From: an uncultured bacterium
GTDB taxonomy: Bacteria > Bacillota > Clostridia > Lachnospirales > Lachnospiraceae
Assembly: GCA_947651225.1 (NCBI GenBank)
Contig: CANSYK010000016.1
Coordinates: 1-57,349, forward strand
DNA length: 57,349 nt
Direction of reading: 5' to 3'
The notes beneath the pieces were generated by a model. The model was not told where the DNA came from and ran no database searches. It saw only the letters and a program-made list of their open reading frames with translations. A program made the translations under genes and the position numbers. Positions 26,639 to 36,568 of this stretch are shown piece after piece (position 1 is the first letter of the stretch; each line of letters opens with the position of its first letter).

Positions 26639-26772
26639 TATAGTAAACGAAAAAACGCTTGCGTTTTGCTTCGTTTACAGCGCCGGATACACACTGCAAA
26701 GCAGCATAACTTCCTCTGTGTATCCGTGTGCATCCATTATAGTTAACGCATGTATTTTATGTGTTTACTATA
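26639..26772 (-). repeat. Family A palindromic repeat, full copy in reverse orientation
   Basis: This 134-bp copy matches 18460-18594 on the opposite strand with scattered differences and one T fewer in the T run. Both ends carry the terminal repeat, with one changed base at the right end (GTGTTTACTATA). It fills the gap between the YvyF-like gene and ruvA. A short AGAGTGTGTTTGAAAATT at 26614-26631, overlapping the yvyF stop, resembles the hairpin arm at 42071. Confidence 0.87.
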
Positions 26773-26852
26773 ATTGGTTTTTGTACTAGAAAATGGTCTA
26801 ACAGCCAGGTTTGAGAGAGGGCATTCAAAATTGAGAAAGACGGGGTATAGAA

Positions 26853-27467
26853 ATGATTCGTTTTATCAGGGGAACATTAGCATATATCGGGGAAAATGAG
26901 GTTGTCATTGAGAACCATGGAATCGGCTATCGGGTAAGTGTGCCAATGTCGGCAATGGAAACACTTTCGGGGGAAGATTCCGAAGTGCTTTTACATACGT
27001 ATCTGAATGTGAGAGAAGATGCCATGCAGCTTTTTGGTTTCCTGGCAAAAGAGGACTTGCAGGTGTTTCAGCTTTTGATTACTGTAAATGGGATTGGACC
27101 AAAGGTAGCGCTTGGGATGTTAGGGACAATGAGCGCCTATGAAATTCGTTTTGCCGTGATTGCAGGAGATGCCAAAGCGATTGCAAAGGCTCCGGGAATC
27201 GGCTCTAAAACAGCAAGCAAGGTGATTTTAGAGTTAAAGGATAAATTTACCGCTGAGGAGCTTCTTTTTGGGGAGGAACGAACCGGTGAAAAAAGTCAGG
27301 GTTCAGCCGGAAAAAGCGTTTTACAGGGGATTGCACAGGATGCAGTGGAGGCTTTAGTTGCGCTTGGCTATCCCAAAATGGATGCGGCTAGGGCAGTGCG
27401 CAGCGTGGAACTTACAGAGGATATGACAGTGGAAAATTTGTTAAAGCAGAGCCTGAAAAAAATGTGA
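26853..27467 (+). CDS. ruvA: Holliday junction DNA helicase subunit RuvA
   Basis: RuvA binds four-way junctions and loads RuvB for branch migration. The 204 residues show the N-terminal OB fold (MIRFIRGTLAYIGENEVVIE), two helix-hairpin-helix motifs (VNGIGPKVALGML at about 77 and APGIGSKTASKVILEL at about 112) and a C-terminal domain III (EALVALGYPKMDAARAV). ruvB follows 85 bases downstream. Confidence 0.97.
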   Translation: MIRFIRGTLAYIGENEVVIENHGIGYRVSVPMSAMETLSGEDSEVLLHTYLNVREDAMQLFGFLAKEDLQVFQLLITVNGIGPKVALGMLGTMSAYEIRFAVIAGDAKAIAKAPGIGSKTASKVILELKDKFTAEELLFGEERTGEKSQGSAGKSVLQGIAQDAVEALVALGYPKMDAARAVRSVELTEDMTVENLLKQSLKKM

Positions 27468-27552
27468 GAAAGGTTTGTTTGTGATGCGAAGCGTCATGGG
27501 AAATCACAATTGCTATAGAGGCTGTAAAAGGGTACAATATGGGGAATAAGAT

Positions 27553-28551
27553 ATGTCAAAAAGAATGATAACAACGGAGTTTACCACAGAAGATGAAAAG
27601 ATAGAAACCAGTCTTCGCCCACAGAATTTGAAGGAATATATTGGCCAGGAACAGACCAAACAGAATTTGAAGGTTTATATTGAAGCGGCAAAACAGAGGA
27701 AGGAATCCTTGGACCATGTGCTTTTATATGGGCCGCCTGGACTTGGTAAAACCACTTTGGCGGGGATTATTGCAAATGAGATGGGAGTAGATTTGAAAGT
27801 GACAGCCGGGCCTGCTATTGAAAAACCGGGGGAAATGGCTGCTATCTTAAACAATTTAAAGGATGGGGACGTTCTTTTTGTTGATGAGATCCACCGTCTT
27901 CCACGTCCGGTAGAAGAAGTACTTTATCCGGCAATGGAAGATTATGTTATAGATGTTGTGATTGGGAAGGGGACGGCGGCACGTTCCATTCGCTTTGATT
28001 TGCCAAAGTTTACGCTGGTAGGGGCGACAACAAGGGCAGGGATGCTATCCGCACCACTTCGTGACCGTTTTGGTGTAGTCAGCCGATTGGAATTTTATAC
28101 GCCAAAGGAGCTTAGTGAAATCATAACACATTCTGCTGCGCTTTTAGAGGTAAAGATAGACAAGGAAGGGGCTTTGGAGCTGGCACGCCGCTCCAGGGGG
28201 ACTCCTCGCCTTGCAAACCGCTTTTTAAAACGCGTCCGTGATTTTGCCCAGGTGAAATATAATGGGGAAATCACAAAGGAAGTAGCAGACTTTGCGCTGG
28301 ATTTGCTGGAGGTGGATAAGCTTGGGTTAGACCGCATGGATCGCACGATTATACTGACGATGATTAATCAGTTTGGCGGAGGACCTGTGGGGCTTGAAAC
28401 GCTTGCTTCAGCAATTGGCGAAGATGCAGGGACATTGGAGGATGTCTATGAGCCGTATCTTGTACAGAATGGGCTTTTAGTCAGGACACCACGGGGAAGG
28501 GCAGCTTCTGATGCTGCTTATCTGCATTTTGGATTAAAAGAAATGTCGTAG
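27553..28551 (+). CDS. ruvB: Holliday junction DNA helicase subunit RuvB
   Basis: RuvB is the AAA+ motor for branch migration. The 332-residue protein has Walker [13 protein letters not shown] (about 54-65), Walker [10 protein letters not shown] (about 105), sensor 1 LVGATTRAG (about 156) and the C-terminal winged helix ending with [16 protein letters not shown]. It is co-oriented with ruvA, giving the standard ruvAB operon. The following small gene starts 11 bases later. Confidence 0.97.
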   Translation: MSKRMITTEFTTEDEKIETSLRPQNLKEYIGQEQTKQNLKVYIEAAKQRKESLDHVLLYGPPGLGKTTLAGIIANEMGVDLKVTAGPAIEKPGEMAAILNNLKDGDVLFVDEIHRLPRPVEEVLYPAMEDYVIDVVIGKGTAARSIRFDLPKFTLVGATTRAGMLSAPLRDRFGVVSRLEFYTPKELSEIITHSAALLEVKIDKEGALELARRSRGTPRLANRFLKRVRDFAQVKYNGEITKEVADFALDLLEVDKLGLDRMDRTIILTMINQFGGGPVGLETLASAIGEDAGTLEDVYEPYLVQNGLLVRTPRGRAASDAAYLHFGLKEMS

Positions 28552-28562
28552 AAAGGGAGGAA

Positions 28563-28805
28563 ATGATTAAAATGGCAAAGAACATGAATGAAAGTGAACA
28601 GGCAAAGGAACGTGCAGAGGCAAGGGCAGAGGGCATCCGTTCTGCCATTCTGACGTTCATGGAAGAAAGGCTTCTTCGGAATATACCAGAAGAAATGATT
28701 TTAGCGGAAACGATGGATACATTTTTTATGGCAGAGGATAAAGCAAAAATCTTTCTGACCATTGCCGAGGATGAGGTAAAAAGGAAAAACCGTTCTACTT
28801 CCTAA
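28563..28805 (+). CDS. Small charged hypothetical protein downstream of ruvB
   Basis: This 80-residue protein is rich in Glu, Lys and Arg and mostly helical, with no signal peptide or cysteine. I do not recognise the family. A GGGAGG stands 2 bases before the ATG at 28563 and 11 before a second ATG at 28572, so the true start is uncertain and could be MAKNMNESEQ. It follows ruvB by 11 bases and probably shares its transcript. It is convergent with the next gene, and a CTCTGGTGC/GCATCAGAG hairpin (about 28830-28855) lies at the junction. Confidence 0.6.
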   Translation: MIKMAKNMNESEQAKERAEARAEGIRSAILTFMEERLLRNIPEEMILAETMDTFFMAEDKAKIFLTIAEDEVKRKNRSTS

Positions 28806-28848
28806 CAGGGAAAAGCACACACTGTCTGCTCTGGTGCCTGTAAAAGCA

Positions 28849-30030
28849 TCAGAGTTTAGATAGAAGCATATGATAAAGTGTTTCTGCGCGTTTGAGCCAG
28901 GTGTGGTTTTCCAACGTAAGATGGTAGCCTTTTTGGGCAATAGATTCCATTCTTTCTGGATTTTGCAGTAAAGCATTAATCTTTTCAGGCAGACGTTCTA
29001 TTTCTTTTAAGTCATAGAACACGACATTTTCATTGTCTGTCAGTATTTGATCCAGATAATGGCTGTGGTCTGTAATACAGATACTTCCATTTGCCATTGC
29101 ATTAAAGACTCGGTCGTGGGCGCCGTCTTTAAACCAGGGCATCACATTTAAGGAAAGCTTTGCGTCAGAAATCCGTTCTAAACAGTCTAAGGAGAGGGCA
29201 TTTCCTTCCCAGGTAAGATTTTCCGGATGTTTACAGGAAAGTTTTTCCCAGCCAAAGCCGACACAGTGTACATGGATTCCGGCATCTGCTAATATCTGTA
29301 CTACCTTTTCGCGGAAATAAAAGCGGATATAGGTATCAATAAATATCATATTTGAAATGCTCTCTGACAGTTCTTTTTTACTGATGTCAGGAAATTCTTT
29401 TTTTAGATGCTTTTCCATTACCTTTTCATCGGGCAGATTAGGATTCTGAATTAATTCATCAATTATTGTGCGGTAAAATGTAGCATATTCTTCTCCAAGA
29501 CGCTCAATATGGCAGTCAAAAGTTTCTTTTGGCGTAAAATTTCCAGTAAAGACAACATCGAAACTTCGTTTGGAAAGCGGCGGATAGTTATTGTCAGGAA
29601 AAAGGGAAGTCCCGCCAAGTGGAAGAAAATAATTTCCACGAATATCTGGGTAATATTCTTTCATATACTGCATATGATAGCGGTCGATGGAGATTTCATA
29701 AAAGTTTTTTTGCTTTTCTGATAGAAAATGAGGGTAAAAAAAGGGATGGTCTACGGCAATATTGACACAGGGAATATCCCGCTTTTCCCACAGGGAATGT
29801 CCATTTCCGTCATAAAGCGCCACTTCCTGTATGCCCTCAAAGTTGAAGGTGACAAGGATACTGTCGGACCAGCCTGCAAAATTGGAAAGTGCCAGGCTGC
29901 TTTCTTCTTCGTTTTTCTGGTCATATAAAAAGGTAGAGAAACCAAGTGTTTGAAAGCCTTTTTCAAGCTGTCTGGAAAAGTAGTCTAACGTCTCAGTTCC
30001 TCCTGTCATCAAAATGATTTTTGTTCTCAT
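28849..30030 (-). CDS. CgeB-like glycosyltransferase family protein
   Basis: This 393-residue protein looks like a GT-B glycosyltransferase of the CgeB/glyco_trans_1_2 type. Residues 1-150 form a sugar-binding half with VNIAVDHPFFYPHF near 89. The C-terminal half has the nucleotide-sugar pattern MPWFKDGAHDRVFNAMANGS (about 300-319) followed by CITDHSHYL and FYDLKEIERLPEKI. There is no membrane helix. AAGGAG lies nine bases before the ATG. The acceptor is unknown. It is a single-gene unit facing ruvB, with the family B and A repeats upstream of it. Confidence 0.78.
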   Translation of the reverse strand: MRTKIILMTGGTETLDYFSRQLEKGFQTLGFSTFLYDQKNEEESSLALSNFAGWSDSILVTFNFEGIQEVALYDGNGHSLWEKRDIPCVNIAVDHPFFYPHFLSEKQKNFYEISIDRYHMQYMKEYYPDIRGNYFLPLGGTSLFPDNNYPPLSKRSFDVVFTGNFTPKETFDCHIERLGEEYATFYRTIIDELIQNPNLPDEKVMEKHLKKEFPDISKKELSESISNMIFIDTYIRFYFREKVVQILADAGIHVHCVGFGWEKLSCKHPENLTWEGNALSLDCLERISDAKLSLNVMPWFKDGAHDRVFNAMANGSICITDHSHYLDQILTDNENVVFYDLKEIERLPEKINALLQNPERMESIAQKGYHLTLENHTWLKRAETLYHMLLSKL

Positions 30031-30103
30031 AATGTAATTTCTCCTTTGCGCAAAGCTTGCATATTACAGATAAATCGCTTACAATGGTAATTGTTGTTTT
30101 GGA

Positions 30104-30176
30104 TTACTATTTACGGCCGGTTTTGTGGGGACAGATGGTTTTACGCATGATGTTTAAAATGTCCATGAATAGTAAC
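30104..30176 (+). repeat. Decayed family B hairpin repeat
   Basis: TTACTATTTACGG on the left and CCATGAATAGTAAC on the right form an imperfect stem. The loop contains TTTTACGCATGATGTTT, as in the copy at 46818, but is longer by about 18 bases. It lies in the gap between the glycosyltransferase and dapF. Confidence 0.6.
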
Positions 30177-30193
30177 AGTGAATTATCATTATA

Positions 30194-30328
30194 TATAGTA
30201 AACGCATAAAATACATGCGTTAACTATAATGGATGCGCACGGATACACATAGGAAGTTATGCTGCTTTGCAGCGTGTATCCGGTGCTGTAAACGAAGCAA
30301 AACGCAAGCGTTTTTTTCGTTTACTATA
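30194..30328 (+). repeat. Family A palindromic repeat, full copy (135 bp)
   Basis: This copy is almost identical to 18460-18594; differences include GTTAAC for GTTTAC in the first hairpin and GGTGCT for GGCGCT. Both 11-bp ends are intact. It lies about 50 bases before the dapF start codon, and with the family B copy fills the 347-base gap. Confidence 0.88.
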
Positions 30329-30377
30329 ATAAATATACGATAAATTAGATAGAATGAAAAGGGGAGGAATAATAAAA

Positions 30378-31208
30378 TTGAAATTTACGAAAATGCATGG
30401 CTGTGGAAATGATTATATTTATGTAAATTGTATGGAACAAATGCTGGATAATCCTGCGAAAACAGCAGTGAAAGTCAGCGACAGGCACTTTGGAATCGGT
30501 TCGGACGGACTGATTTTAATCTGTTCGTCTAAGGTGGCAGATTTTAGAATGGAGATGTATAATGCGGATGGTTCCGAGGGAAAAATGTGCGGAAACGGCG
30601 TGCGCTGTATAGCAAAATATGTATACGAATATGGCCTGACAGATAAAAACCAGATTTCGATTGAAACAAAGGGAGGAATCAAATATCTGGATTTGACTAT
30701 TCAGAATGGAAAAGTTGAACTGGTTAAAGTGGATATGGGAAAAGCGGTTTTAACTCCCTCTGAGATTCCGGTGGAACTTGGTTCCGATAACTGCATTGAC
30801 CAGAAAATTATGGTAGCGGATAAAGAATATGCGATTACCTGTGTTTCTATGGGAAACCCGCATGCTGTTACTTTTGTGGAAGATACAAAATCACTTCCAT
30901 TAGAAAAAATCGGGCCGGAATTTGAGCATCATAAAGCGTTTCCAGATCGGATTAATACAGAGTTTGTCCAGGTAATAAACCGAAAAGAAGTAAATATGCG
31001 TGTCTGGGAAAGGGGTTCCGGGGAAACACTCGCCTGCGGGACAGGAGCCTGTGCTGTGGCAGTTGCCTGTGTATTGAACAAAAAGACCGAAAATGAGATT
31101 ACGGTTCACCTTTTAGGCGGTGACCTTTTGCTACGTTATGAGGAGGATGGCAGAGTATGGATGACAGGGCCTGCTGCCATAATCTGTGAAGGGGAAATTA
31201 ATCTATAG
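30378..31208 (+). CDS. dapF: Diaminopimelate epimerase
   Basis: DapF converts LL- to meso-diaminopimelate for lysine and peptidoglycan. The two catalytic cysteines are visible in NADGSEGKMCGNGVRC and GETLACGTGACAVA. A TTG start at 30378 gives MKFTKMHGCGNDYIYVNC, the normal family start, with GGAGG about 10 bases upstream; an ATG at 30354 would add eight residues and lie upstream of that ribosome binding site. The 276-residue length is standard. murE lies 73 bases downstream, linking precursor and ligase. Confidence 0.96.
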   Translation: MKFTKMHGCGNDYIYVNCMEQMLDNPAKTAVKVSDRHFGIGSDGLILICSSKVADFRMEMYNADGSEGKMCGNGVRCIAKYVYEYGLTDKNQISIETKGGIKYLDLTIQNGKVELVKVDMGKAVLTPSEIPVELGSDNCIDQKIMVADKEYAITCVSMGNPHAVTFVEDTKSLPLEKIGPEFEHHKAFPDRINTEFVQVINRKEVNMRVWERGSGETLACGTGACAVAVACVLNKKTENEITVHLLGGDLLLRYEEDGRVWMTGPAAIICEGEINL

Positions 31209-31281
31209 AAGCAGGGAAGAGTCAATAGTAACACTGTTTAACAGAAAAGAGCAAAAATAAAGGAAATGAGGTTGGCAGAAT

Positions 31282-32751
31282 ATGAAGGTAGCAGATTTGC
31301 TTGTGGGAATCGAATATCAGTGCATACAGGGAGAAATTGACAAAGAAATCACAACGCTTGTCTATGATTCCCGAAAAGTAGAAAAGGATTCCGTTTTTGT
31401 CTGTATTTCAGGAGCAGTACGTGATGGCCATGATTTTGCGCAGGAGGTTGTAAAAAAGGGCGCCAGTGTTCTTTTGGTGGAAAAAGAGGTTGCGGTCTCA
31501 GAGGAAATAACAGTTATTCTGACAAAAGATACCAGAATGGCGCTTGCCTGCGCTTCCGCAGCGTATTTTGGCCATCCGGCAAAGGAGTTGACAACAATTG
31601 GCATTACAGGGACAAAGGGAAAGACGACAGCGACTTATATGGTTCGTTCGATTTTAGAAAATTCTGGATTTAAGACAGGGCTGATTGGAACGATTGAAAC
31701 GATTATTGGGGAAGAAACGATTCCTTCCGCTAATACAACGCCGGAATCTTATGTGGTACAGGAAACTTTTCGAAAGATGGCAGATGCCGGCTGTCAATGT
31801 GTGGTAATGGAAGTATCCTCTCAGGGATTGATGCTTCACAGGGTAGGCGGGTTTGTTTTTGACTATGGTATATTTACAAATTTGGAGCCAGACCATATCG
31901 GGCCAAATGAGCATAAGGATTTAGACGATTATATCCATTGCAAAAGCCTGTTATTTGAACAGTGTAAACATGGGATTTTTAATGCGGATGACAGCCATCT
32001 AAAGCAAATGTTAAAGAACCATACCTGCAGTGTGGAAACATATGGATTTTCTGAGGAAGCCAATCTTAGGGCTTCCAATGTACAATTGATGGATAAAGGA
32101 GGAAGCCTTGGGGTGTCCTATCAATTAAGTGGTCTTTTGGATGCGGAAGTAGAAATTGATATTCCAGGGACGTTCAGTGTTTATAATTCAATGACCGCTA
32201 TTGCAATTTGCCGTCATTTTGGGGTGGAAAAGGAAACCATTCTGTCTTCGCTTTCTACGGTACGGGTAAAGGGCAGAGTGGAAATTTTACCAGTTTCGTC
32301 GGCCTTTACCCTGATGATTGACTATGCACATAATGCGATGAGTTTAAAAAGTCTTTTAACAACGTTAAAGGAATATCAGCCAAAACGTCTTGTCTGCCTG
32401 TTTGGGTGCGGTGGAAACCGTTCCCGTGACCGTCGGTTTGAGATGGGAGAGGTATCTTCTTTGCTTGCGGACTTTACGATTGTCACATCGGATAATCCAA
32501 GAAAAGAAGAACCGGAAGCAATTATGGAAGATATTGTAACAGGTGTAAAAAAAGCAGATGGGGAGTATATTAGCATTATTGACAGACGGGAAGCGATTCG
32601 CTATGCGATTGAACATGCCAGAAAAGGAGATGTTATTGTGCTTGCCGGAAAAGGGCATGAGGACTATCAGGAAATTAATGGAAAGAAATATCCGATGGAT
32701 GAACGGGAAATTGTTGCGGATATCGTAAAGGATGGCAACTTCCTGAAATGA
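31282..32751 (+). CDS. murE: UDP-N-acetylmuramoyl-tripeptide synthetase, meso-DAP type
   Basis: MurE adds the third amino acid to UDP-MurNAc-L-Ala-D-Glu. ATP motif GITGTKGKTTATYMV lies near residue 107. The specificity motif DNPRKEEP (about 395) is the DNPR form that selects meso-diaminopimelate rather than lysine, consistent with dapF just upstream. The protein has 489 residues, near the normal length. priA begins 14 bases after its stop. Confidence 0.96.
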   Translation: MKVADLLVGIEYQCIQGEIDKEITTLVYDSRKVEKDSVFVCISGAVRDGHDFAQEVVKKGASVLLVEKEVAVSEEITVILTKDTRMALACASAAYFGHPAKELTTIGITGTKGKTTATYMVRSILENSGFKTGLIGTIETIIGEETIPSANTTPESYVVQETFRKMADAGCQCVVMEVSSQGLMLHRVGGFVFDYGIFTNLEPDHIGPNEHKDLDDYIHCKSLLFEQCKHGIFNADDSHLKQMLKNHTCSVETYGFSEEANLRASNVQLMDKGGSLGVSYQLSGLLDAEVEIDIPGTFSVYNSMTAIAICRHFGVEKETILSSLSTVRVKGRVEILPVSSAFTLMIDYAHNAMSLKSLLTTLKEYQPKRLVCLFGCGGNRSRDRRFEMGEVSSLLADFTIVTSDNPRKEEPEAIMEDIVTGVKKADGEYISIIDRREAIRYAIEHARKGDVIVLAGKGHEDYQEINGKKYPMDEREIVADIVKDGNFLK

Positions 32752-32765
32752 AAGGAAATTAATTT

Positions 32766-35000
32766 ATGTTATTTGCAGAAGTGATTGTTGACATATCGGT
32801 AAAAAGTCTGGATCGACCGTTCCAATACCGGATACCGGAGCAGATGGAAGAACAGGCAGTAATTGGAGTCCCTGTCATTATTCCTTTTGGGAAAGGGAAC
32901 CGGGAAAGGAAAGGCTTTATTGTCGGGCTTTCGAATACACCGCAATATGACATCAACAAGACGAAAGCAATTATAAAAGTGGAAAAGCAGGGGGTGGCTG
33001 CAGAATCACACCTGCTTTCACTGGCTTATTGGATGAAAGAAAATTATGGGGCAACAATGAATGACGCTATTAAAGCGGTTATGCCAGTGCGAAAAGAAAT
33101 TCAACAGAAAGTGGAACGTCGTATTTTCCCGGCATTTACGGAGGAAAAGTTAAGGGAAGTACGTGAGTTATTTGAAAAAAAGCATAATGTTGCACGAGTG
33201 CGCCTGTTAGATGGCCTGCTTGGTTTAAAGGATTTGCGGGAGGAAGGGCTCTTGTATGAGGATGCGGTTAAAATGCTAAATGTTCCCAATAAAGTAATCA
33301 AAGAGATGGAACAGCTTGGAATCATACGGATTTCTTCCAAACGTCTGTACAGGAATCCCTTAGAGGAAAAGAGAATAGCAGATAACAGAAAACGATTAAA
33401 TGAAGGACAGCAGGCAATTGTCGATACCTTTCAAAAAGATTATGATTCTGGAGTACGAAAAAATTACCTGATTCATGGGGTGACAGGAAGTGGCAAAACA
33501 GAAGTATATATGAATCTGATTGAGCATGTAATAAGGAATGGGCAACAGGCAATTATGCTGATTCCGGAAATTGCACTGACCTTTCAGACGGTAAACCGCT
33601 TTTATGGACGGTTCAAAGAAAAAGTTTCTGTTATGCATTCCAGGCTTTCCGCAGGAGAACGCTATGACCAGTACCAGCGGGTAAAAAATAATGAAATTCA
33701 GATTATAATCGGCCCGCGTTCGGCGTTATTTGCCCCTTTTTCCAATCTGGGGCTGATTGTGATTGACGAAGAACATGAGACAAGCTATCAAAGTGATACG
33801 ATGCCAAAATATCATGCAAGGGAAGTTGCCATACAGAGGGCAAAGATGCTTTCTGCCAGTGTGGTGGCAGGTTCGGCCACTCCTTCCCTGGAAGCATATT
33901 ATTATTGCCAGACAGGAAAGTTTCAGCTTTTTACCCTAAAGGAACGGGCTGGAAACGCTGCTTTTCCAACCATACAGATTGTGGATTTGCGGGAGGAGAT
34001 GAAGGCGAAGAATTATTCTATTTTTAGCCGTACTTTGCAGGAAAAGATAGAGGCATGCCTGGAAAAAGAAGAACAGATTATGTTATTTATCAACCGCAGA
34101 GGATATGCAAGTTTTGTTTCCTGCCGGGAATGTGGTGAGGCAATTCGCTGTGAAAGCTGTTCTGTTTCGTTAAAGCCACATATATACCACGGAAAGGTCA
34201 GCCTGCTAAAATGCCATTACTGCGGGGCGCAAAAACCGATGCCTGTTGTCTGTCCTTTTTGCGGTTCCCGTTATATCGGAACCTTTGGGCTTGGAACACA
34301 GCAGGTAGAGGAAATCGTAAAAAAACAGTTTCCTCAGGCAAGAGTGCTTCGTATGGACGCAGACACAACATCAGGAAAAAATGGGCACAGCCGTATTTTG
34401 CAGGCGTTCGCAAAAAAAGAAGCCGATATTTTAGTAGGGACACAGATGATTGTCAAGGGGCATGATTTTTCGGATGTAACATTAGTTGGTGTGTTAGCGG
34501 CGGATTTGTCATTAAATGCCAGTGACTTCCGTGCGGCAGAACGCACCTTTGCCCTTTTGGCGCAGGCGGCAGGAAGGGCAGGAAGGGCAGAAAAACCTGG
34601 TGATGTTGTATTTCAGACGTATCAGCCAGAGCACTACAGTATCACCTGTGCGGCAGCCGGAGATTATGAAAATTTTTATCGGCAGGAAATTGCGGTCAGA
34701 CAGATGTTGCATTATCCGCCGATTTCAAATATACTAGAAGTATTGGTGTTCTCAAAGGAGCAGAAAAAGACAGTGCTTCTTTCTGAACAGGTACATAAAA
34801 TAATTGGGGCAGAAAAGGAAATTACTATTCTGGGACCAGGTGATCCGGTATTTGCAAAGCTTAGGGATTTTTACCGCCGAGTGCTTTTTGTAAAGGCAGT
34901 TCGGTATCAAACGCTTTGTGAAGTAAAAGACCGTATCGAGGATTTTATGCAGGAGCAGGAGGAATATAAGGACTGTACAGTCACATTCCGCTTCAATTGA
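32766..35000 (+). CDS. priA: Primosomal protein N' (replication restart helicase)
   Basis: PriA recognises stalled forks and reloads the replisome. The 744 residues include the N-terminal DNA-binding domain (VDISVKSLDRPFQYRIP), Walker A VTGSGKTEVYM (about 238), the DEEH box (VIDEEHETSYQ, about 333), and the zinc-binding cysteines CRECGEAIRCESC and CHYCG...CPFCGS (about 457-500). The helicase motif GTQMIVKGHDF follows. It heads the priA-def-fmt-rsmB-rlmN string typical of Firmicutes. Confidence 0.97.
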   Translation: MLFAEVIVDISVKSLDRPFQYRIPEQMEEQAVIGVPVIIPFGKGNRERKGFIVGLSNTPQYDINKTKAIIKVEKQGVAAESHLLSLAYWMKENYGATMNDAIKAVMPVRKEIQQKVERRIFPAFTEEKLREVRELFEKKHNVARVRLLDGLLGLKDLREEGLLYEDAVKMLNVPNKVIKEMEQLGIIRISSKRLYRNPLEEKRIADNRKRLNEGQQAIVDTFQKDYDSGVRKNYLIHGVTGSGKTEVYMNLIEHVIRNGQQAIMLIPEIALTFQTVNRFYGRFKEKVSVMHSRLSAGERYDQYQRVKNNEIQIIIGPRSALFAPFSNLGLIVIDEEHETSYQSDTMPKYHAREVAIQRAKMLSASVVAGSATPSLEAYYYCQTGKFQLFTLKERAGNAAFPTIQIVDLREEMKAKNYSIFSRTLQEKIEACLEKEEQIMLFINRRGYASFVSCRECGEAIRCESCSVSLKPHIYHGKVSLLKCHYCGAQKPMPVVCPFCGSRYIGTFGLGTQQVEEIVKKQFPQARVLRMDADTTSGKNGHSRILQAFAKKEADILVGTQMIVKGHDFSDVTLVGVLAADLSLNASDFRAAERTFALLAQAAGRAGRAEKPGDVVFQTYQPEHYSITCAAAGDYENFYRQEIAVRQMLHYPPISNILEVLVFSKEQKKTVLLSEQVHKIIGAEKEITILGPGDPVFAKLRDFYRRVLFVKAVRYQTLCEVKDRIEDFMQEQEEYKDCTVTFRFN

Positions 35001-35051
35001 AAAGTTTGATTTATAAGGCAGTTATAGAGATCTGCAAGAATGGAGGAAACA

Positions 35052-35567
35052 ATGGCACTTAGGACAATTCGTACAATGGGAGATGAAATTCTGAAAAAAG
35101 ACTGCAGGGATGTGATAGAGATGAAGCCTCGTCTGCATCAGCTTGTGGAAGATATGCTGGATACGATGTATGAAGCACAAGGAGTTGGTTTGGCAGCTCC
35201 ACAGGTTGGCGTATTGCGTAAGATTATTGTAATTGATGTCAGTGAAGAGGGAGACAGCCCGCTTGTATTAATTAATCCAGAGCTTTTAGAGACTTCCGGG
35301 GAACAGTCAGGACAGGAAGCCTGCCTTAGTGTACCAAACAAAGCAGGAATGGTAACCAGGGCAAATTATGCAAAGGTAAAAGCTTTTAATGAAGATATGG
35401 AAGAAATGATTATTGAAGGGGAAGGGCTTTTAGCAAGAGCATTACAGCATGAAATTGATCATCTTTCTGGGGTATTATACGTAGAAAAAGTAGAAGGCGA
35501 TTTGATGGATACGACAGAGGAAGACATTCAGGAGCGGCCAAATCGGAAGAGAAAGGGAAAACGATGA
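35052..35567 (+). CDS. def: Peptide deformylase
   Basis: Def removes the formyl group from new proteins. The three metal-site motifs are GVGLAAPQVG (about 43), EACLSVP (about 88, Ala in place of the usual Gly) and QHEIDHLSG (about 130). GGAGG precedes the ATG at 35052; an ATG at 35040 overlaps that site and was not used. The gene has 171 residues and overlaps fmt by 4 bases (ATGA), so translation is coupled. Confidence 0.96.
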   Translation: MALRTIRTMGDEILKKDCRDVIEMKPRLHQLVEDMLDTMYEAQGVGLAAPQVGVLRKIIVIDVSEEGDSPLVLINPELLETSGEQSGQEACLSVPNKAGMVTRANYAKVKAFNEDMEEMIIEGEGLLARALQHEIDHLSGVLYVEKVEGDLMDTTEEDIQERPNRKRKGKR

Positions 35568-36517
35568 AAATAGTATTTATGGGAACGCCGGATTTTGCTG
35601 TAGATATCCTGCGTACACTAATAGAAAGTGAACATGAAGTCATTGGTGTGGTGACACAGCCAGACAAAGCAAAGGGGCGAAGTAAAAAGTTACAGTTTTC
35701 TCCGGTAAAAGAAGCGGCGTTAGAATATGGCGTAACAGTATATCAGCCGGAAAAAGTAAAAGAAGAGTCTTTTGTACAAAAACTTCGCACAATGGTTCCC
35801 GATGCTATTGTGGTTGTGGCATTTGGGCAGATTCTTTCTAAAGAAATATTAGATATACCAAAATATGGCTGTCTGAATGTACATGCCTCCCTTCTGCCAA
35901 AGCTTCGGGGTGCAGCGCCGATTCAGTGGGCAGTCATTGATGGGGAAAAAGAAAGCGGCGTAACGATTATGCAGATGGATGAGGGGTTAGATACCGGAGA
36001 TATTCTTCTTGTAAAAAAATGTATCTTAGAAGAAAAAGAAACCGGGGGAAGCCTGTTTGATAAACTTGCTAAGCTTGGCGGCCCAATGATTTTAGAAGTG
36101 TTGGCGATGGCTGAAAATGGAGAACTTCATGCTGTGCCACAGGAAGAAGAAAAGCACACCTATGCAAAAATGCTTTCCAAATCAACTGGGCAGATTGATT
36201 TTTCCTATACAGCAGTACAGATTGAGCGATTGATTCGGGGATTAAATCCATGGCCGAGTGCCTATTGCTATTTAGAAGGGAAAATGCTTAAAATCTGGGA
36301 AGCAGATGTAATACCTGCTGATTTTACAGAAGAAGAAAATGTTTTGGAAAATGGCACTATCGTAAAAGTAGAACAGGATAGCTTTCTTGTAAAGACGGCA
36401 GAGGGATTTTTAAAGATTTTGTCTGTACAGCTTGCCGGAAAAAAGAGAATGGATACGGCTGCATTTTTGCGGGGATATTCTTTAAAGGAGAAGACGGTTC
36501 TTTCAAGTGAAGAATAG
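35564..36517 (+). CDS. fmt: Methionyl-tRNA formyltransferase
   Basis: Fmt formylates initiator Met-tRNA. The 317-residue protein starts MKIVFMGTPDFAVDIL, has the folate-binding HASLLPKLRGAAPIQWAV (about 108-125) and the GVTIMQMDEGLDTGDIL loop (about 136-152). The C-terminal OB domain is present. It overlaps def by 4 bases. A hicAB remnant is inserted between fmt and rsmB. Confidence 0.97.
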   Translation: MKIVFMGTPDFAVDILRTLIESEHEVIGVVTQPDKAKGRSKKLQFSPVKEAALEYGVTVYQPEKVKEESFVQKLRTMVPDAIVVVAFGQILSKEILDIPKYGCLNVHASLLPKLRGAAPIQWAVIDGEKESGVTIMQMDEGLDTGDILLVKKCILEEKETGGSLFDKLAKLGGPMILEVLAMAENGELHAVPQEEEKHTYAKMLSKSTGQIDFSYTAVQIERLIRGLNPWPSAYCYLEGKMLKIWEADVIPADFTEEENVLENGTIVKVEQDSFLVKTAEGFLKILSVQLAGKKRMDTAAFLRGYSLKEKTVLSSEE

Positions 36518-36568
36518 GTGGCTGGTTTAAGGGCTTTGTTATAAAAGAGAGAAAAAATAGTATATTCC

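Noticed and set aside
35040-35052. Earlier start codons for def, leuD, stp, rlmN, aroB, the ABC ATPase and the second permease.
   Set aside because: In each case the earlier start overlaps or precedes the ribosome binding site, while a later start has a well-spaced GGAGG and matches the family N-terminus.
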